Both the position numbers and the translations under genes were made by a program. The notes under the pieces were generated by a model. That model had not been told where the DNA came from and did no database searches. It was given only the letters and a program-made list of their open reading frames with translations. A stretch of 44,174 bases of DNA, from NCBI GenBank assembly GCA_001579985.1, contig LRSR01003745.1, positions 1-44,174 on the forward strand, read 5' to 3'. This DNA is from Hypsibius dujardini (Eukaryota > Tardigrada > Eutardigrada > Parachela > Hypsibiidae). Of this stretch, positions 9,416 to 21,699 are shown one piece after another (positions within the stretch are counted from its first letter, which is position 1; each line of letters begins with the position of its first letter).

Positions 9416-10833
9416 GACAACGGTCAAACTAAACTGGTCCATCCGATTCTCGGACATTTTGATGTGCTTGCCAACTGCACATCGAGCGTGTGGCTATATG
9501 TTCTCCCTACACCGCACAATTATATTACTGCTCCCCAAAGCACGAATTTGTTTTTGTAAATGAATGAACTAAATGTTGATGTTTCTCATACCATTAAGTT
9601 ATCACTTAGTTCTCTGCAATCTAAAATCGAAAGCATTTGAGACGGTTCTTTATCGTGAGCTCAAGCCGAGGAATGATATTCGGACAGAAATCTTTCCATG
9701 TGTATCAGATATGGACAGGTATCGTTTCATCTGTTTGCCTATCGATGTATGTCTGTTAGTTGGTCTGTATGCATCTATCCTCCGGTCTGACTAGGTCTTT
9801 TCGATCGGTCTTGTCTGTCTGTCTGAATGCCTATGTCACGGGAGTTCGTGGGCACCCGGACGCAGAACGGCCGCCTAACTAAATACGTGGTGTAGCGAAC
9901 TCTGAATCGCTCCGAATTGTGCCAAGAAAGTGTTGGAATATATTATTCAAATACAAGGAACTAGTGAACTGCGAGGACTACATACGCAAGTATGGGATTA
10001 TATTCCCACAGCAATATAAACATCATTGATAATTCAGTGTAGACAATATGCAGTACATACAAGAAAAGGGCGGTACGAAAAAAAATCATTAACCAAACGG
10101 CGTACGTACAATATAACTTCATAACTAATACAACTACATTAGACCAGGAGAGGGCGTAAGTGAATATGCGGAACCACACTGAAAGAGTCGTGACACCTAT
10201 CTGCCTGCCCAACTCCTTTCAGCCATCCAGGCACTGACCAGTGTGGATATCTCGCAGATGTTTGCCAAGCTTCTCGGAGCCAAAGCCAAGTAGTGAGCGA
10301 GCTCGTTCCATTGACCGATAACTGCCATCTGTTCCACTTTTTTGTCACTTTCTTTTTGCGAAGTGAATCCTCTTTCATGTCGCTGGTTCCTTGATTTTTG
10401 GTGATTTGTTTCGTGGCGCACGTATTTTTTACCGTCTCGTCAGTTTGTAGGTAATTTTCTCCGACAATTTTCTTACCAGTCTTTTGATCTTAATTTGTAT
10501 AAACATTTTGGTATATGCGGACGTCACAAAGTCGGAGTGTGAAATGTAGCATTATTATTAATTTATTTTGAGTGCAGGAAATAAATGGCGGAGATATCGG
10601 ACCGATGTATTTTTGTAGTGACTAAACTTTTAGTTTAGATTTTTAGAAACTAATTAGCTGAAACAATTCGCCATCAAATCTTAATTTTATGTAAAGTTGC
10701 ATTCTGTTTTTCTTTAGTTTTAATTTATTCTTTTCTTAAAACAAACTATCAACTATTAACTAAAAACTGCAAGGGAAAAACAAAATTGTTCTATCATATC
10801 AGTATGTTCGAAAACCTCGATGACCGCTAAAAA
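9416..10833. other. No gene recognised
   Basis: Only short frames without conserved character and no recognised repeat pair. Between about 9710 and 9840 the sequence is rich in CTGT words (low complexity). Confidence 0.5.
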
Positions 10834-11356
10834 CTATGACAGTGACAAAATCAGATCACCTTTGTCGGATATAAACGGATAAAATAAAAAAAACCTGTTT
10901 GTTGTTTTCCAATTATTATGCGGTACTTGACATATGAAATTTAGCATGGGATTTGCTTTTAAGCAATGGGGTTTAGTTGTAATTCCGCCGCTGGTAAAGT
11001 TCATGAAGAAGACCGTTCCGCCACTCTCGGGTCCTTTCCTGCTTTGTAGTGGGCCTTGAAAAGGAACGAATGTTCGCTCAGCTCTTCGTTCGATTTGAGC
11101 GTTACGAATGTACGCAATTGCATGTCTTACCTTGTACTTTCCAATTTGGACGAATGGACCGAGGAACTTATGCTCACGCCCGACGAAATCCACAGCCGCA
11201 ACTTCGTCTTCGAAGCCGATAGAAAATTTCGCATCTTTCTGGTCAGCCCGGAAAATGCCTTTAACATACTCTAGTCCCCCTGACTTGGTGTCGTCGCAGT
11301 ACCGCTTAATGCTGGATAAACTGTGGCCCGAAGGAACTTTTATCAAATATGCCTTC
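10834..11356 (-). CDS. Probable terminal exon of an unidentified gene
   Basis: A frame of about 173 codons opens right after an acceptor-like sequence (ATATCTTTTCAG, AG at 11358-11357) and runs to a stop at 10834. Composition is protein-like (GGLEYVKGIFRADQKDAKFS, later FEDEVAAVDFVGREHKFLGP). The frame needs entry in phase 2. The family was not recognised, and no signal peptide or membrane segment is seen. The opposite strand also shows open frames here, so confidence is moderate. It could belong to the same gene as the exon at 12977-13232 further upstream on this strand. Confidence 0.5.
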
Positions 11357-11437
11357 CTGAAAAGATATTAATGTAAAAATTTTATTCGCCAGTGCAGGGA
11401 TTATTTTAGCGTGTAACTTTAACACAAAGTGTGTGAT

Positions 11438-11775
11438 GTTAGGCCTTCATCCCTACTAGGACAGAAGAACCTGAACATACAAGCTATTAGACTGAATAAT
11501 AGGAGAAGAATTGAGGAAGACTTTACTGGTAGAGGAGATAAGAGACGAAAGGAAGGAACTCTCCCAAACTACTGCAGAACACACGCTGATATAGTCAAGG
11601 ATAAAGAATAGTACCTGATCTAATGTACTAGTTCCTGCCGACATGGCGGAACTATGTACGTGATAATAGCTGAGTAAGTACATTATAGAATGTGAGGGTG
11701 GATAGGAATGGATTAACTAGGTAGATAGGCTATACTATTAATAAGTATTGCGTAACTGTTGGGTTCCACCCAACA
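11438..11775. mobile_element. 0.33-kb TG...CA element, copy 1
   Basis: Starts TGTTAGGCC and ends CCACCCAACA. It shares most of its length with 20736-21067 and, inverted, with about 22210-22515. The TG...CA ends recall a solo LTR, but the family was not identified. It lies between two exons of the unidentified minus-strand gene, possibly in an intron. Confidence 0.75.
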
Positions 11776-12599
11776 ATGAAATTAACTGGCTTTAAATCTT
11801 ACACATTTTTGTGGATGTCCCAACCGTTTGTCTTGGATGAATAATGATGTTAGCTCAGCTGTTTTACACTGAATGATAAATTGTCCTGGTGTAATTATTT
11901 TTGGTGTGCGGGCAGGAGGGCAAGCATGCGAAGCGCTCGCAGCACGAGTTTAAAATAATAAAAAATTGGATATCTGTGTAACTATAAATTAGGCCTCAAT
12001 TTAATCTCTGCGCCAATGGGTGTAACTATGGAGCGCCCGGCGTTTCAAACGCCGTTTACGGTTTAACCTTCATGTTCACGTTAAAAATTAATTTCATATA
12101 TTAGGAAATAACCTTTCGGTTAAATGATTGCACCTAATTTTTCTTACTTGACATAAATTAAACTTAAACTCAATCTCTGCACCATTTTTCAACTGAAACT
12201 ATTCACGGTTTAAAAGGAACACTAAACTTGAACCCAAACCCAGTGCATCAGTAAATTTCATCGTCATCATCATCATCAGTAAATTATTGTGGTTTAATAT
12301 GAACATTAAACTTATACTAAAAATGTTTACCATCGAGTATAAACCTAAAGGACTTTTGAAATGTCGGGCCATCGAGCAGGTTCTCCCTGAATAGTTTCCA
12401 TTTCTTACTTTTTCCTTTCCTCCATTTTGGAGCCGAATTTTTCCTTCCATTCTGCTTCTGTCAAATTTTGCTGTAGTAACAACAATTAAAACAGTTCATT
12501 ACGATTACGCAGTAAGACATTTTGTTGGCTTAATTGATCTCCAAAACAGGCAAAAGGAATCATAATTTGTTTCAATCTTTTTTCATCTACACCTCCGTG

Positions 12600-12740
12600 T
12601 GACAAATTTATAAAGTTATAAAGCTATGAAGTTATTAAGTTATAACGTTATAAAAGTTCTTGTGTTAAAGTTATATCGTAGAGAACTAAAGTTAAAGTTA
12701 TATCGCGTTAAAGCTATCGCGTTAAAGTTGACGTTTAAGT
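12600..12740. repeat. AAGTTATA low-complexity array
   Basis: Imperfect short tandem units such as AAAGTTATA and GTTAAAGTT repeat over about 140 bases. Confidence 0.7.
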
Positions 12741-12976
12741 TAAAGTTGTATTGTGGAGAACTATAGGTCCCCACGTCTGGTGAGATAGATAGATAGACTC
12801 CGAGGAGAGTAGTAATTAGACAAAATATCTGCACCCTAATGAAAGCGTGCATACATTTCGTTTCAAAAATAGTTTTTTTCACCAATCCTCGAAACTGCTA
12901 ACGGCTTTTGGAAAAACAACGTTCTCAATAGCAATTATTTGATACGTGTGAGCCTGCATATTGTGGTTGTCCATAC

Positions 12977-13232
12977 CGTGCTATACGGCTCTACGTCCCA
13001 CGCTTCACCACAGACCGGCAGGCTTCTTTTTCTCATTAGGTTGTCGTATTCTGAGCGCTCCTTCAGCACAATCGACGCGGTCAATGTCAGACCGAGCTCC
13101 TTTCCTTCGCGAAATTTCACGATGACGTTGCCGTACTGGAAGGACGCACACTCCTGAGTGGCTGCAAGTTTCAGCTGGTGCAAGCTCAAGGATGTGCAGC
13201 GACCTTCCCTTCGCGGCCATACGAAAACTTTG
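12977..13232 (-). CDS. Probable internal exon of an unidentified gene
   Basis: Between a plausible acceptor (AATGTTGTAG, ending 13233) and a donor (CACG|GTATGG at 12976) one frame is open over about 85 codons with protein-like composition, including QYGNVIVKFREGKELGLTL and SLPVCGEAWDVEPYST. It leaves in phase 0, whereas the exon at 11356 needs phase 2, so if they belong together another exon lies between them. No family was recognised. Confidence 0.45.
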
Positions 13233-13370
13233 CTACAACATTAAACATATTAGCGTTTTGTGCAGCCGTTAACATTTGCCATCAATCAACAAAACGTATC
13301 AAAATAGTTTGAGCGAGTTTGAAAAAGTGATCAACCAGAGCTGTAAATGAAAATCAATCATTGTAATGTG

Positions 13371-13778
13371 TGGGGCCCAAGAGCATCCCTGCTATTTTAC
13401 CCCTCCCTGTGCTCCCATAGAACCCTGGCTATTTTACCCTTTCCCTGAATACATCACTAGGGGCAAAATAGCGTCCTGGCTATTTTACCCTTCCATGCTG
13501 TCCATTCGTCCGTTTGTCTGTCCGTTGTCTTAACGTTTGTTATCTGTCCGCTCGTCCGCTCGTCCGTTGTTCGTCTGTCCGTCCGTTTATCCGCCATCCA
13601 GTCAACCGTTGCCCGTTGCTCTATCATCTGTCCGACAACGAACGACGGACGGACTGATCAACGACGGATGGGCGGACAGACGGACAATATGGGAAGGGTA
13701 ATACAGCAGCGGGGCGATTTGGGCCCCTGGTGATGTACACACAGAGGGGTAAAATAGCCGGGGTGCTATTGGGCCCCA
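13371..13778. mobile_element. Inverted-repeat element with GGGGTAAAATAGCC motifs
   Basis: Left end TGGGGCCCAAGAGCATCCC and right end GGGTGCTATTGGGCCCCA are inverted copies over about 40 bases. Copies of GGCTATTTTACCC (or its complement) recur inside both arms, and a CCGTCC-rich centre pairs with GGACGGAC downstream. It has no coding capacity, so a non-autonomous or foldback transposon is likely. Confidence 0.75.
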
Positions 13779-14883
13779 AAAATGGGGTAAAATAGCCAAT
13801 CCGAAAATAAACTCAAATATAAATAACGTCGCTGGAATGAACGTACAAGTTTCCTGAACTGTCTAGCGCCGGTTCGTGGATCAGGGAGTCTTCCGGCGCT
13901 ACTGCCGTGGATTGTGTTTCCTGCTGCTGGAGATCCATTGTCGATTCCTGTTTGTTACACAGTGTAAGGTGCTGCAATGAATGAATAGTTTCGCCGTAAA
14001 AAGTGCAGATTCAATGTGGGATAGAAAAAAAGGCCAAAGTGGGCAGGGCACTCGAGGGTTTGCGGAAAGCTGACTGGAAAAATGTCTTCCCCCTTTGAAA
14101 AAGGGCAAAGTATGTTTTACTGATGCGACCCGGAATTAAAATGTGCCACATAGATACCCCTTGCCCTTGCTCTAATTGTAGCGGTAATCACGAATTATCA
14201 GTTAACTTGGTAGGCACAATCGGTGATGTCCGCTAGCGGGCAACATGTCATTAACACAATACAACAAGTTTTACTTGGTGATACAGTGTAATACGCGTAA
14301 ACAGCTGATCACAAGGGGCAGTAAAGGGTCGCTTCGAATTCCTGTCATGGAAGTCTTAATCGTCTAATCCTTATGACAGCCCCGCAGATATGCAGATTGC
14401 ATTGCTGCTAGTGTGTAATATACTGTACATTCTGTAGCGACGCAATTCTAAAGCGCAGCTGTAGCCACGCCCTCGGGCTGTTTGCTCATCCCTCCGTCTG
14501 AATTGCCCTAATTGCTTATATACCCTGTCAAAAGTATAGATGGTGTCGAGGATAATCCTGATAATGAAGAGTCTCTTCTAGAGATTAGTTGCTTCAACGA
14601 AGCGTCCTTTGCCGAAGAAAGTGATGAAGATTTGTGAAGATCACTAAGCTTGTGGGCCGTTGGTAAGTTGCTTGATTTAAGACTGAAGCGCATTTCAGTG
14701 GGTAGGTGATTCTGTACGCACACATGGGGCCATTTATACGGAAAACGCAGTTTGCACTGCGCCTTAGAATCGCGTCGCTACAGTACTGCAAGCTATTCCA
14801 AATTTTGACCTGCGTAACGAGTAATGATGAAGCAATCGAAGTGTAAAACGCTTCTCACCAAAACACCTTCCTTAACTACCTTA
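13779..14883. other. No gene recognised
   Basis: Short frames only. No repeat pair or RNA gene was identified. Confidence 0.45.
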
Positions 14884-15597
14884 CAAGGGAATTTTGCATC
14901 TCTGGAAGGCGAAATGTTCCACTTTTTTTAATTTTATTGTGTGTGTTTAACTTAGTTCTCAATATTGCAATTGAAAAAAAAATACAAATGCCTTCTAACA
15001 TTTTTTAAAAACCAAAAACCAATCCGCGGTGGTACATAGGGGGCGCTCTCAATGTTACCGCATCTCGCGTGCATTGATTGAACTATTCGTTGACACGAGC
15101 GAATACACTAGCTTGTTTGCGGCCGTTACTAAATTACTGTAACCGAAACTATTTGAATATTTAATCGAGTAAGAAATATGAAACACAAACATAGGCTGTG
15201 GGACAAGGGTTAGTATTTACTTTCACGAATAATGCTAATATGCGGTTGAAGTCTAGGAATAATTATTCCAAGGTAATACCAAAAATTCAACAATCAATCG
15301 TACGCTTTATGCCAAAACTAAAGAAGAACTAAAATCGATCAATCAATGGCGTTGCAGCCGCCATTGCCTATAGCGTCGATAAATACAACGATCAACGGAA
15401 GACATTTCCAGTAACGTTGAGAGCGCCCCCTATGTACCACCGCGGATTGGTTTTTGATTTTTAAAAAATGTTAGGAGGCATTTGTATTTTTTTTTTCGAT
15501 TAAAATATTGAGAACTAAGTTATATGCACATAACAAATTAAAAAAATGTGAAACATTTCGCCTTCCAGAGATGCAAAATTCCCTTGTTAGCCTTTCT
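14884..15597. mobile_element. 0.71-kb element with about 180-bp inverted repeats
   Basis: The left arm (14884-15059) begins ACAAGGGAATTTTGCATC and the right arm (15410-15597) is its inverted copy, including the motif ACATAGGGGGCGCTCTCAA at the inner ends. The interior of about 350 bases has no long frame. Arm length suggests a foldback-type or long-TIR non-autonomous DNA transposon. Confidence 0.9.
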
Positions 15598-17633
15598 TAC
15601 CTAGTTTGATTGTGAAGTGTTTTAGGAATACTGTTCGTGCTTACTGTACGACCAACTAAAAGCATGTTTTGTCTAGAGTTGCCTAAATAATGTGTTAGAA
15701 TTTAAATCAAATAATAAACATTATTAGATCCATGGGTAAAGATTATTTGAGTACGTAGTGTTTCTTCGTAATGTTTAGGATTTAACTAAATGTAGTTAAG
15801 AAAACCATTTTTTCATAATAACTTTGAGAAGTTGTCTCGTATTCAGTGTATCAGTACGCGGCATAGCCATTCCAACTTTGAAAGACATAAAAATGTGATG
15901 GGGCAAAAAATCCACAGACTTTCATTACAGGAAGAAACTGACTTAAATATTAGTAAGTTCCAGATAGAGAACTTATTTTATTTGAAAGAAAAGCCACATT
16001 TTCAGCCTTTAAATATCGATTTGTAATATTGTGACTTTAAATAAAATACAATACATCTTATGTAAACCGAAACACGGCTTTTTGAGCCAATTAAAATATG
16101 TTTTAAATTAATTTAAACTAGATTAGTTTTGTCAAAGCAAGAACAAAATCTACGCAGATGCAGAAGAACGGGCTCGATCCTGTTCTCGTTAAATGTGATT
16201 ACACTATTAGATCTATACGAGGCAATTTGTGAAATGATCGAACCTCAAATAAGGAACCCGTAAACTTGAACGTAACCATGTTCGAAGCGAGCTGAAATGA
16301 CGATCGTCCAATCTCTTTACTTCAATGAAACGTACTTCTCCGCTTGACAACTACATGGCAAGCAACAGCTGCATACGTGCGAGAGCCATCAGTCGACAAA
16401 CAAATTAAGTATTCCTGCGTTATCCTTCGCAGTTCGCAGTATTTGTAAGGGTCCACCTCGCAATCGCTTGTTGAGTCCTGTTTGACACTTACTGATACGC
16501 ATCACGCAAGAAGATCATATTCGTACGTAATTTAATTAAGATCGTGAATGATATAAATGCATATTTGGCAAATCCCGTATCACAGATCTTTTCGGCTTGT
16601 CCTCTAATTTCACTCGCTAACTTTCCCCAAATGGTGCCTTCAAATTGGTGTGTTTGTCTCGCCATTGGGCTGCTTGGTAAGTGGACGTTGTTTAAATGTA
16701 TTGAAAAAGACATTTCAGACTTTCAAAGCGGCTGCATTCACTTTTAATTGAATCAAATCTTTAAATTAAAATCAGAAAATTAAAAGGGGATATTTGCACA
16801 GTAGAGGCATATTTTATAGCTCAAGTCAAGAGTCCAAAAATTTATTTCATATTTAGTGCACTTTATCGATTTTAAAACTGAAAACAAGTTTTTCTAATTA
16901 AAATAAATATGACGTTTTAAATACATCACCGTTGCTTTGGATTTAAATTTATTGTATTTCTTATTAACAATTTAAAAAAAACATTATTTGAGCCACATGG
17001 ATTAAACAGACTCGAGAAATGAACAAATTAAATACACAGAATTATGATCCTTTTTCACTCTTCACTTGACGGTGAAGTAGTAGCGGTGGTGGCGGTGGCG
17101 GAGGGGGACAACGGTGTGTGGACGATGTCCGTCATACCGGCCAGAACTGCTAAAATCCTTCCGCCACCACCTGTGCTGGCTAGGGGGACGATCCGATCCC
17201 AAACTGGCGGTCGACGACTTGGGCTGTAGACAGGGCAAACAGGACAAAATCATAGCGTATATCAATCAAAATAACTACAAGATTACTTTGTCGTTTTTCC
17301 TTTTTGAAAAAGTGAATTTTGTGTGTATGTATTTGGCATGTATGTATGTATTTCCAGCTATCGAATGATTGGATGAATGTACTAAATCATTCAGATAGTT
17401 TAAAATGGTTTTGCTGACTTAATGGCCGTCTAGAACGTTTTCATCGAATCTACAGCAATGTAATCGAGCAGTCTTGTCTTCGTCTGCAATATTATTGTAC
17501 CGAACATCGACGACATTAGCGACTCTGAATATTTTTGGCTCTGGGCACTACCGCCCGTAAGAAGTGCCGTAGACATTACCATAGGCATCATCATAGTTAC
17601 CACAGTAGATGCCACAGTAGGTACATTATTACC
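15598..17633. other. No gene recognised; dispersed repeat fragments
   Basis: AT-rich for the most part. The 34 bases at 16656-16689, starting GTCTCGCCATTGGGCTGC, recur exactly at 19747-19780. The part near 17060-17230 (GGTGGCGG-rich, then GTCGACGACTTGGG) resembles about 4430 and more weakly about 20220. These look like old dispersed repeats. Confidence 0.5.
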
Positions 17634-17885
17634 GCAGGTACCTCTGTGGGTACCACCGCAGGTACCTCTGTGGGTACCACCGTACGTACCTCTGTGGGTA
17701 CCACCGCAGGTACCTCTGTGGGTACCACCGCAGGTACCTCTGTGGGTACCACTGCAGGTACCTCTGTGGGTACCACCGCAGCTACCTCTGTGGGTACCAC
17801 CGCAGCTACCTCTGTGGGTACCACCGCAGCTACCTCTGTGGGTACCACCGCAGGTACCTCTGTGGGTACCACCGCAGGTACCATT
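17634..17885. repeat. 24-bp minisatellite, about 10 units
   Basis: The unit GGTACCTCTGTGGGTACCAC plus CGCA repeats about ten times with few substitutions. Because 24 is a multiple of three and no unit contains a stop, it is open on both strands (GTTAGTSV on plus, VVPTEVPA on minus). Flanking sequence shows no protein-like continuation, so I do not call a gene. Confidence 0.95.
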
Positions 17886-18240
17886 GCGTTTACATTCGTT
17901 TATAGCTGTTTACGCTTTTTCATCTCAGCGTTCTTTTTTCGTTGTTGTGTGCCTTAAAATCTCCCCGGTCGAAGAAAAAGGAGAATACAGTTTTGAACAA
18001 AATAAACTCTTACAGAGTTTTGCCAGCTTTGCTGGGGAAATCAAATAGCTGAAGGAATTTCTCTTGCATGTTTGATTATTAATTTCGATAAATTAGAAGG
18101 TTTTCAAAACAAATGTCGCTGATAAATGAAAAAAAACATTATAGACAAGTTTGACATGCCAAATCACGTTTCTAAGTATATGGAAAGATTTTTCATTATG
18201 TTTTAATTCATACGGTCACCTCTCGTTATTATAATAAACG

Positions 18241-18400
18241 GTACCAGGCAAACTCTATGGGTTGAATCGGTGGGGTGGCGGAGGGCGCCACAAGTGTAAA
18301 TTGTAAGCGACACTCATTCAATTAAAAAATTGTGGCGCCCTCCGCCACCCCGCCGATTCAACCCATGTAGCGATTCAACCCATAGCGTTTGCCTGGTATC
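18241..18400. mobile_element. 160-bp MITE/foldback element
   Basis: The left arm GGTACCAGGCAAACTCTATG continuing to GGCGGAGGGCGCCACAA is mirrored by the right arm TTGTGGCGCCCTCCGCC continuing to GCCTGGTATC. Within the right arm a 17-base segment containing CGATTCAACCCAT is duplicated. About 35 bases form the loop. Confidence 0.9.
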
Positions 18401-20635
18401 ACAAATTCACAATGCCTCAATAACTTCTCAAGTACCGGAACCACGCAGAAAGCTCAGGAATTTAGCGTCTAGGTAGGATGCTCAACCGCGACTGGGCAGG
18501 ACTTCCTTTTTCCATTCATGTTTGTGTAAAAGTAATTGGAAAAGCTTGGTAAGAACTTATTGTGCAAGGTAAAAAAATCCCTAAGATGTTCTAACGGTGT
18601 TATATACGGTGAAACCTGTGGTGGGACCGACGGTGGTATCTTTGGTGGTGCAACGTCTAAAATTTTTACTAAAAATTGGTGATGTTATAAGAGTGAAAAA
18701 CAAATTTTCTATTTACACCATCGTTCAACTGAACCCTTCTTAGAGATGGACAGAATAATCGAAGTTAGAAACATTATTAACTGTTATTCATCATTCTTTT
18801 TAATCAATCAATCTATCATTTATAGTCAAGATGATCAACACGTAAATCTGTTAACGAGTTAGACATCGCTATTGGTTAGTCGTGATGTTGTGATAACCGA
18901 TAGGCCGATAGACAAATATCTGCGGTATAAAAAGGAACATGGTGGCAATGCTCGATGAACAACAAATTGTGTAATGACAATAATCGAAGACGTGGAGCCA
19001 AACAGAAAATGGATGACGAATAGTGAAACAGGCAGGAAAATAGCAGTCAAGTGGAAATGGGATTCGTCTAGGTCGGACAATGGCCTGGCTAAAGTTCACA
19101 TCCCGAATAAATTGAACTGAACGCCGTTACAGGTATTGTATCATAACTTTTGTCATATGGTTATCGACGTTGTTAAATACCAATTACCAGGTTGACGCAC
19201 CAATTTATGCAAACTTTTATAGCACACACATTGTACCGCTAAGTCTAGACATGACTAGTGCGAAACTTAATAAAACGACAAACTACCGTATCCTTCCGGC
19301 CTCAAGAGACCGTTTTATGCCCTAGGGCGTGCATTCCGCCCCTGCCTACTTTTTAAATTTTAAACCTGTGTGCATGTGTATGTGCACTGTGTCGCAGTTT
19401 TATTATGTGTGAGCGTGGGTGTGCTTAGCTGAGGCCGGGAGATAAGGTACTCAGCCTCTTAACGAGACCGTAATTTCCCTTTCGGAACTAAATCACAAGC
19501 AAGAACCACATCCGTTCACAACCGCAAGTCGACAATTAAACTATTGACCCTGCCTCCTTCTTCTCTTTTCTCACATGCACATTGCAAGTATTTCGCAACT
19601 TTCTGCGTGCTGTTTTGCAGCTATTTGGGCGAAGCAAAAGAATTGAGACAAGACTATGTCGATTCTTTCATTTTATTTGGTATTATGTGTATTCGCATGT
19701 ATTATACCTGCCTTGTGCGGAATAGTGACCTCTTTTTTGTTTGTAAGTCTCGCCATTGGGCTGCTTGGTAAGTGGACGTTTTTGCCGAGATACTTCAATG
19801 GGCATAAAATATAGTCTCTTTAATGAAAATCGTAGGATCACATTTTTTTGCTAAAAGACATATTAGTTACGATAACAATGCTATCCAAACGAAGCCCGAG
19901 TCCCAAATGTTCTTATCAAAGGATGTTAGTTGCGTATTTTTCAAAAATACATTTATTTCGCATGCTGCAAAAAATGACTTTTTCTTAAGTGTCGTGTTTA
20001 ACTAAACTTTGTTTTGGATGTAAAATTATATATTATAAATTTAAATCTGAATTATGTTATGCCTTTTATTTAAATTCATAATATCATTCGAACAACGCAA
20101 AGCACTAGCGCATGTGTGCATACATGAAGCAAATCAAGAGGTCAAACCAAATCCCAATTTTTTGTCCTTCTTCACTTGGCAGCTTCGTCGAGCAAAGGCC
20201 CGAACGAGGGAGGATAAAGACCGCTCAATGGTAGCAGTGGTGGCGGAAGGGGACAAAGTGTCCACAGATTTACCAAGGCGTCGCACAGTGTGGCTGCTAC
20301 GTAGGCTACTGTTAGGTCTACCAACCGGAAGTTGGATAGTTAACAACTTTATTAAATTGAAGGTAGAGATAATTAGAGAAGAAGACTGGAAGAAGGGAAA
20401 GAGGAAATACAACTCATTCTAGAACTAATAAAACACATGATTATATAGTAAAGTGTTAACCATAGAAATGATAGTAAATAGCACACACATCAGAGTTACA
20501 TACAAGTAATTAGCTGTAGCAGCAGAATAGGGTCAATAGGGGTAGATAGACTTACCGACGGTATTCGCCCTCAGACGCGGTATTTGTCAAACAGAATGGG
20601 CTGGGATAGACTTACTTGTCTGTGACTGACAGCGA
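18401..20635. other. No gene recognised
   Basis: Short frames without conserved character, and the second copy of the 34-base repeat at 19747-19780. Purine-rich sequence at about 20370-20410. Confidence 0.45.
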
Positions 20636-21699
20636 CTTGGGAAGATTTTCAAAGGGCAAATTCTGAATCCGCTTCACTAATTTCTTTGAGATAGTCTTAT
20701 ATTTATGATGAACAACCAAATTATTTCATTGGTTGTGTTAGGCCTCCGTCCCTACTAGGACGGAAGAACCTAAACATGCAAGCTATTAGACTGAATAATA
20801 GGAGAAGAATTGAGGGAAGCCTTTACTGTTAGGAGGAGAAAGGAAGGAACTCCTCTGCAGATTACTAGAGAACACACATTTATATAGTCAGGAATAAAGA
20901 ATAGTTCCTGATCTAACGTACTAATTCCTGCTGACACGGCGGAATTATGTACGTAATAATAGCTGAGTAAGTACATTATAGAATGTGAGGGTAGATAGGA
21001 ATGGGTTAACTAGGTAGATAGACTATACATTAGTAAGTGTTGCGTGACTGTTGGGTACCACCCAACAGTTAGCACCATACAATTTTTTTGGAAGAATTTC
21101 AATGCAAAGTACAATCGTTACACTGCAATTCGATTGATTGATTGACTGATTGATTAGTCTAGCACTCGCTCAGTGGAACTGATTGATTGATTAGATGGTT
21201 TTACAAACTGCGTGTGATCGGTCGACTGATTGATTGATTGGCCAGAGTTCCAGTGTACGCCGAGTTGCCTGCTTGATCTAATCAGTTTTGGCCAAATATC
21301 ATTTGATTGACTGCTTCATTTACCATTTTACGAGCGTGCTTTGAATTCCATTTTTTAATTTCACCAATCACTAGCCATCATTGAATAAAAATTACCTTAT
21401 ATCATTCCCTCGAACGTGCTTCTTCTGCTAATCGATTAATATAACCAAAATCAGTCGATCAATCAAATTATAACAACAGGACACTCAATCAATCGGACAC
21501 TCACTGAACGAGCGCTAGACCAATCAATCAATCAATCAATTCGCAGGGGAACGTTTGCCCTGTAATTTGAAACTTGAAATTCGGCCAAAAATGTTTTTGG
21601 TACCACACCGGCAAAATAAAAAAAATCCATCTGTATGGAACTATCTCAAAAAGATAGTAAAGGAGGGTTCTGAATTTGCCCTTTGAAAATCTTCCCAAG
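20636..21699. mobile_element. 1.06-kb inverted-repeat element with splice-like ends
   Basis: Both ends carry the inverted motif CTTGGGAAGATTTTCAAAGG. Long arms contain GATT-rich tracts around a CTAGCACTCGCTCAG motif at about 21160 (left) and its complement at about 21510 (right). Read on the minus strand, the right end is preceded by GGTAAGTCTCA, a donor-like sequence, and the left end is followed by GTCGCTGTCAGTCACAG, acceptor-like. The left arm is interrupted by a 332-bp element (20736-21067); the arm at 43805-44044 shows the uninterrupted form. No transposase was seen. Confidence 0.85.
20736..21067. mobile_element. 0.33-kb TG...CA element, copy 2, nested
   Basis: TGTTAGGCCTCCG to ACCACCCAACA, inserted in the arm of the larger element. 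The related arm at the window end runs straight through the site (TTGGTGTGGCACC), giving an empty-site comparison. Target duplication is unclear (GGTTG on the left, GTTAG on the right). Confidence 0.85.

Larger units (their letters stand above)
5340..9420. repeat. Tandem duplication, unit 2
   Basis: Collinear with unit 1 at the window start. It includes the orphan exon (5741-5819), the repeat-protein gene (6214-7617), the intergenic region, the split partner gene (8282-9159) and the 3' flank with AATAAA. It carries most of the damage: a 26-bp deletion, an enlarged repeat array and a transposon in an exon. Confidence 0.9.

Noticed and set aside
11456-11683. Similar minus-strand frames of about 70 residues at 11456-11683 and 20770-20976
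   Set aside because: Their likeness comes from the shared 0.33-kb element; the inverted third copy does not keep the frame, so coding is unsupported.
17634-17885. CRISPR-like array
   Set aside because: Units are contiguous with no unique spacers, and the genome is eukaryotic.
17535-17957. Frames encoding GTTAGTSV or VVPTEVPA repeats
   Set aside because: Produced by the 24-bp minisatellite on both strands; no protein-like sequence continues outside it and no splice structure was seen.
20736-21067. Complete LTR retrotransposon
   Set aside because: Only single TG...CA units are present; no paired LTRs, primer-binding site or gag/pol coding was seen between copies.
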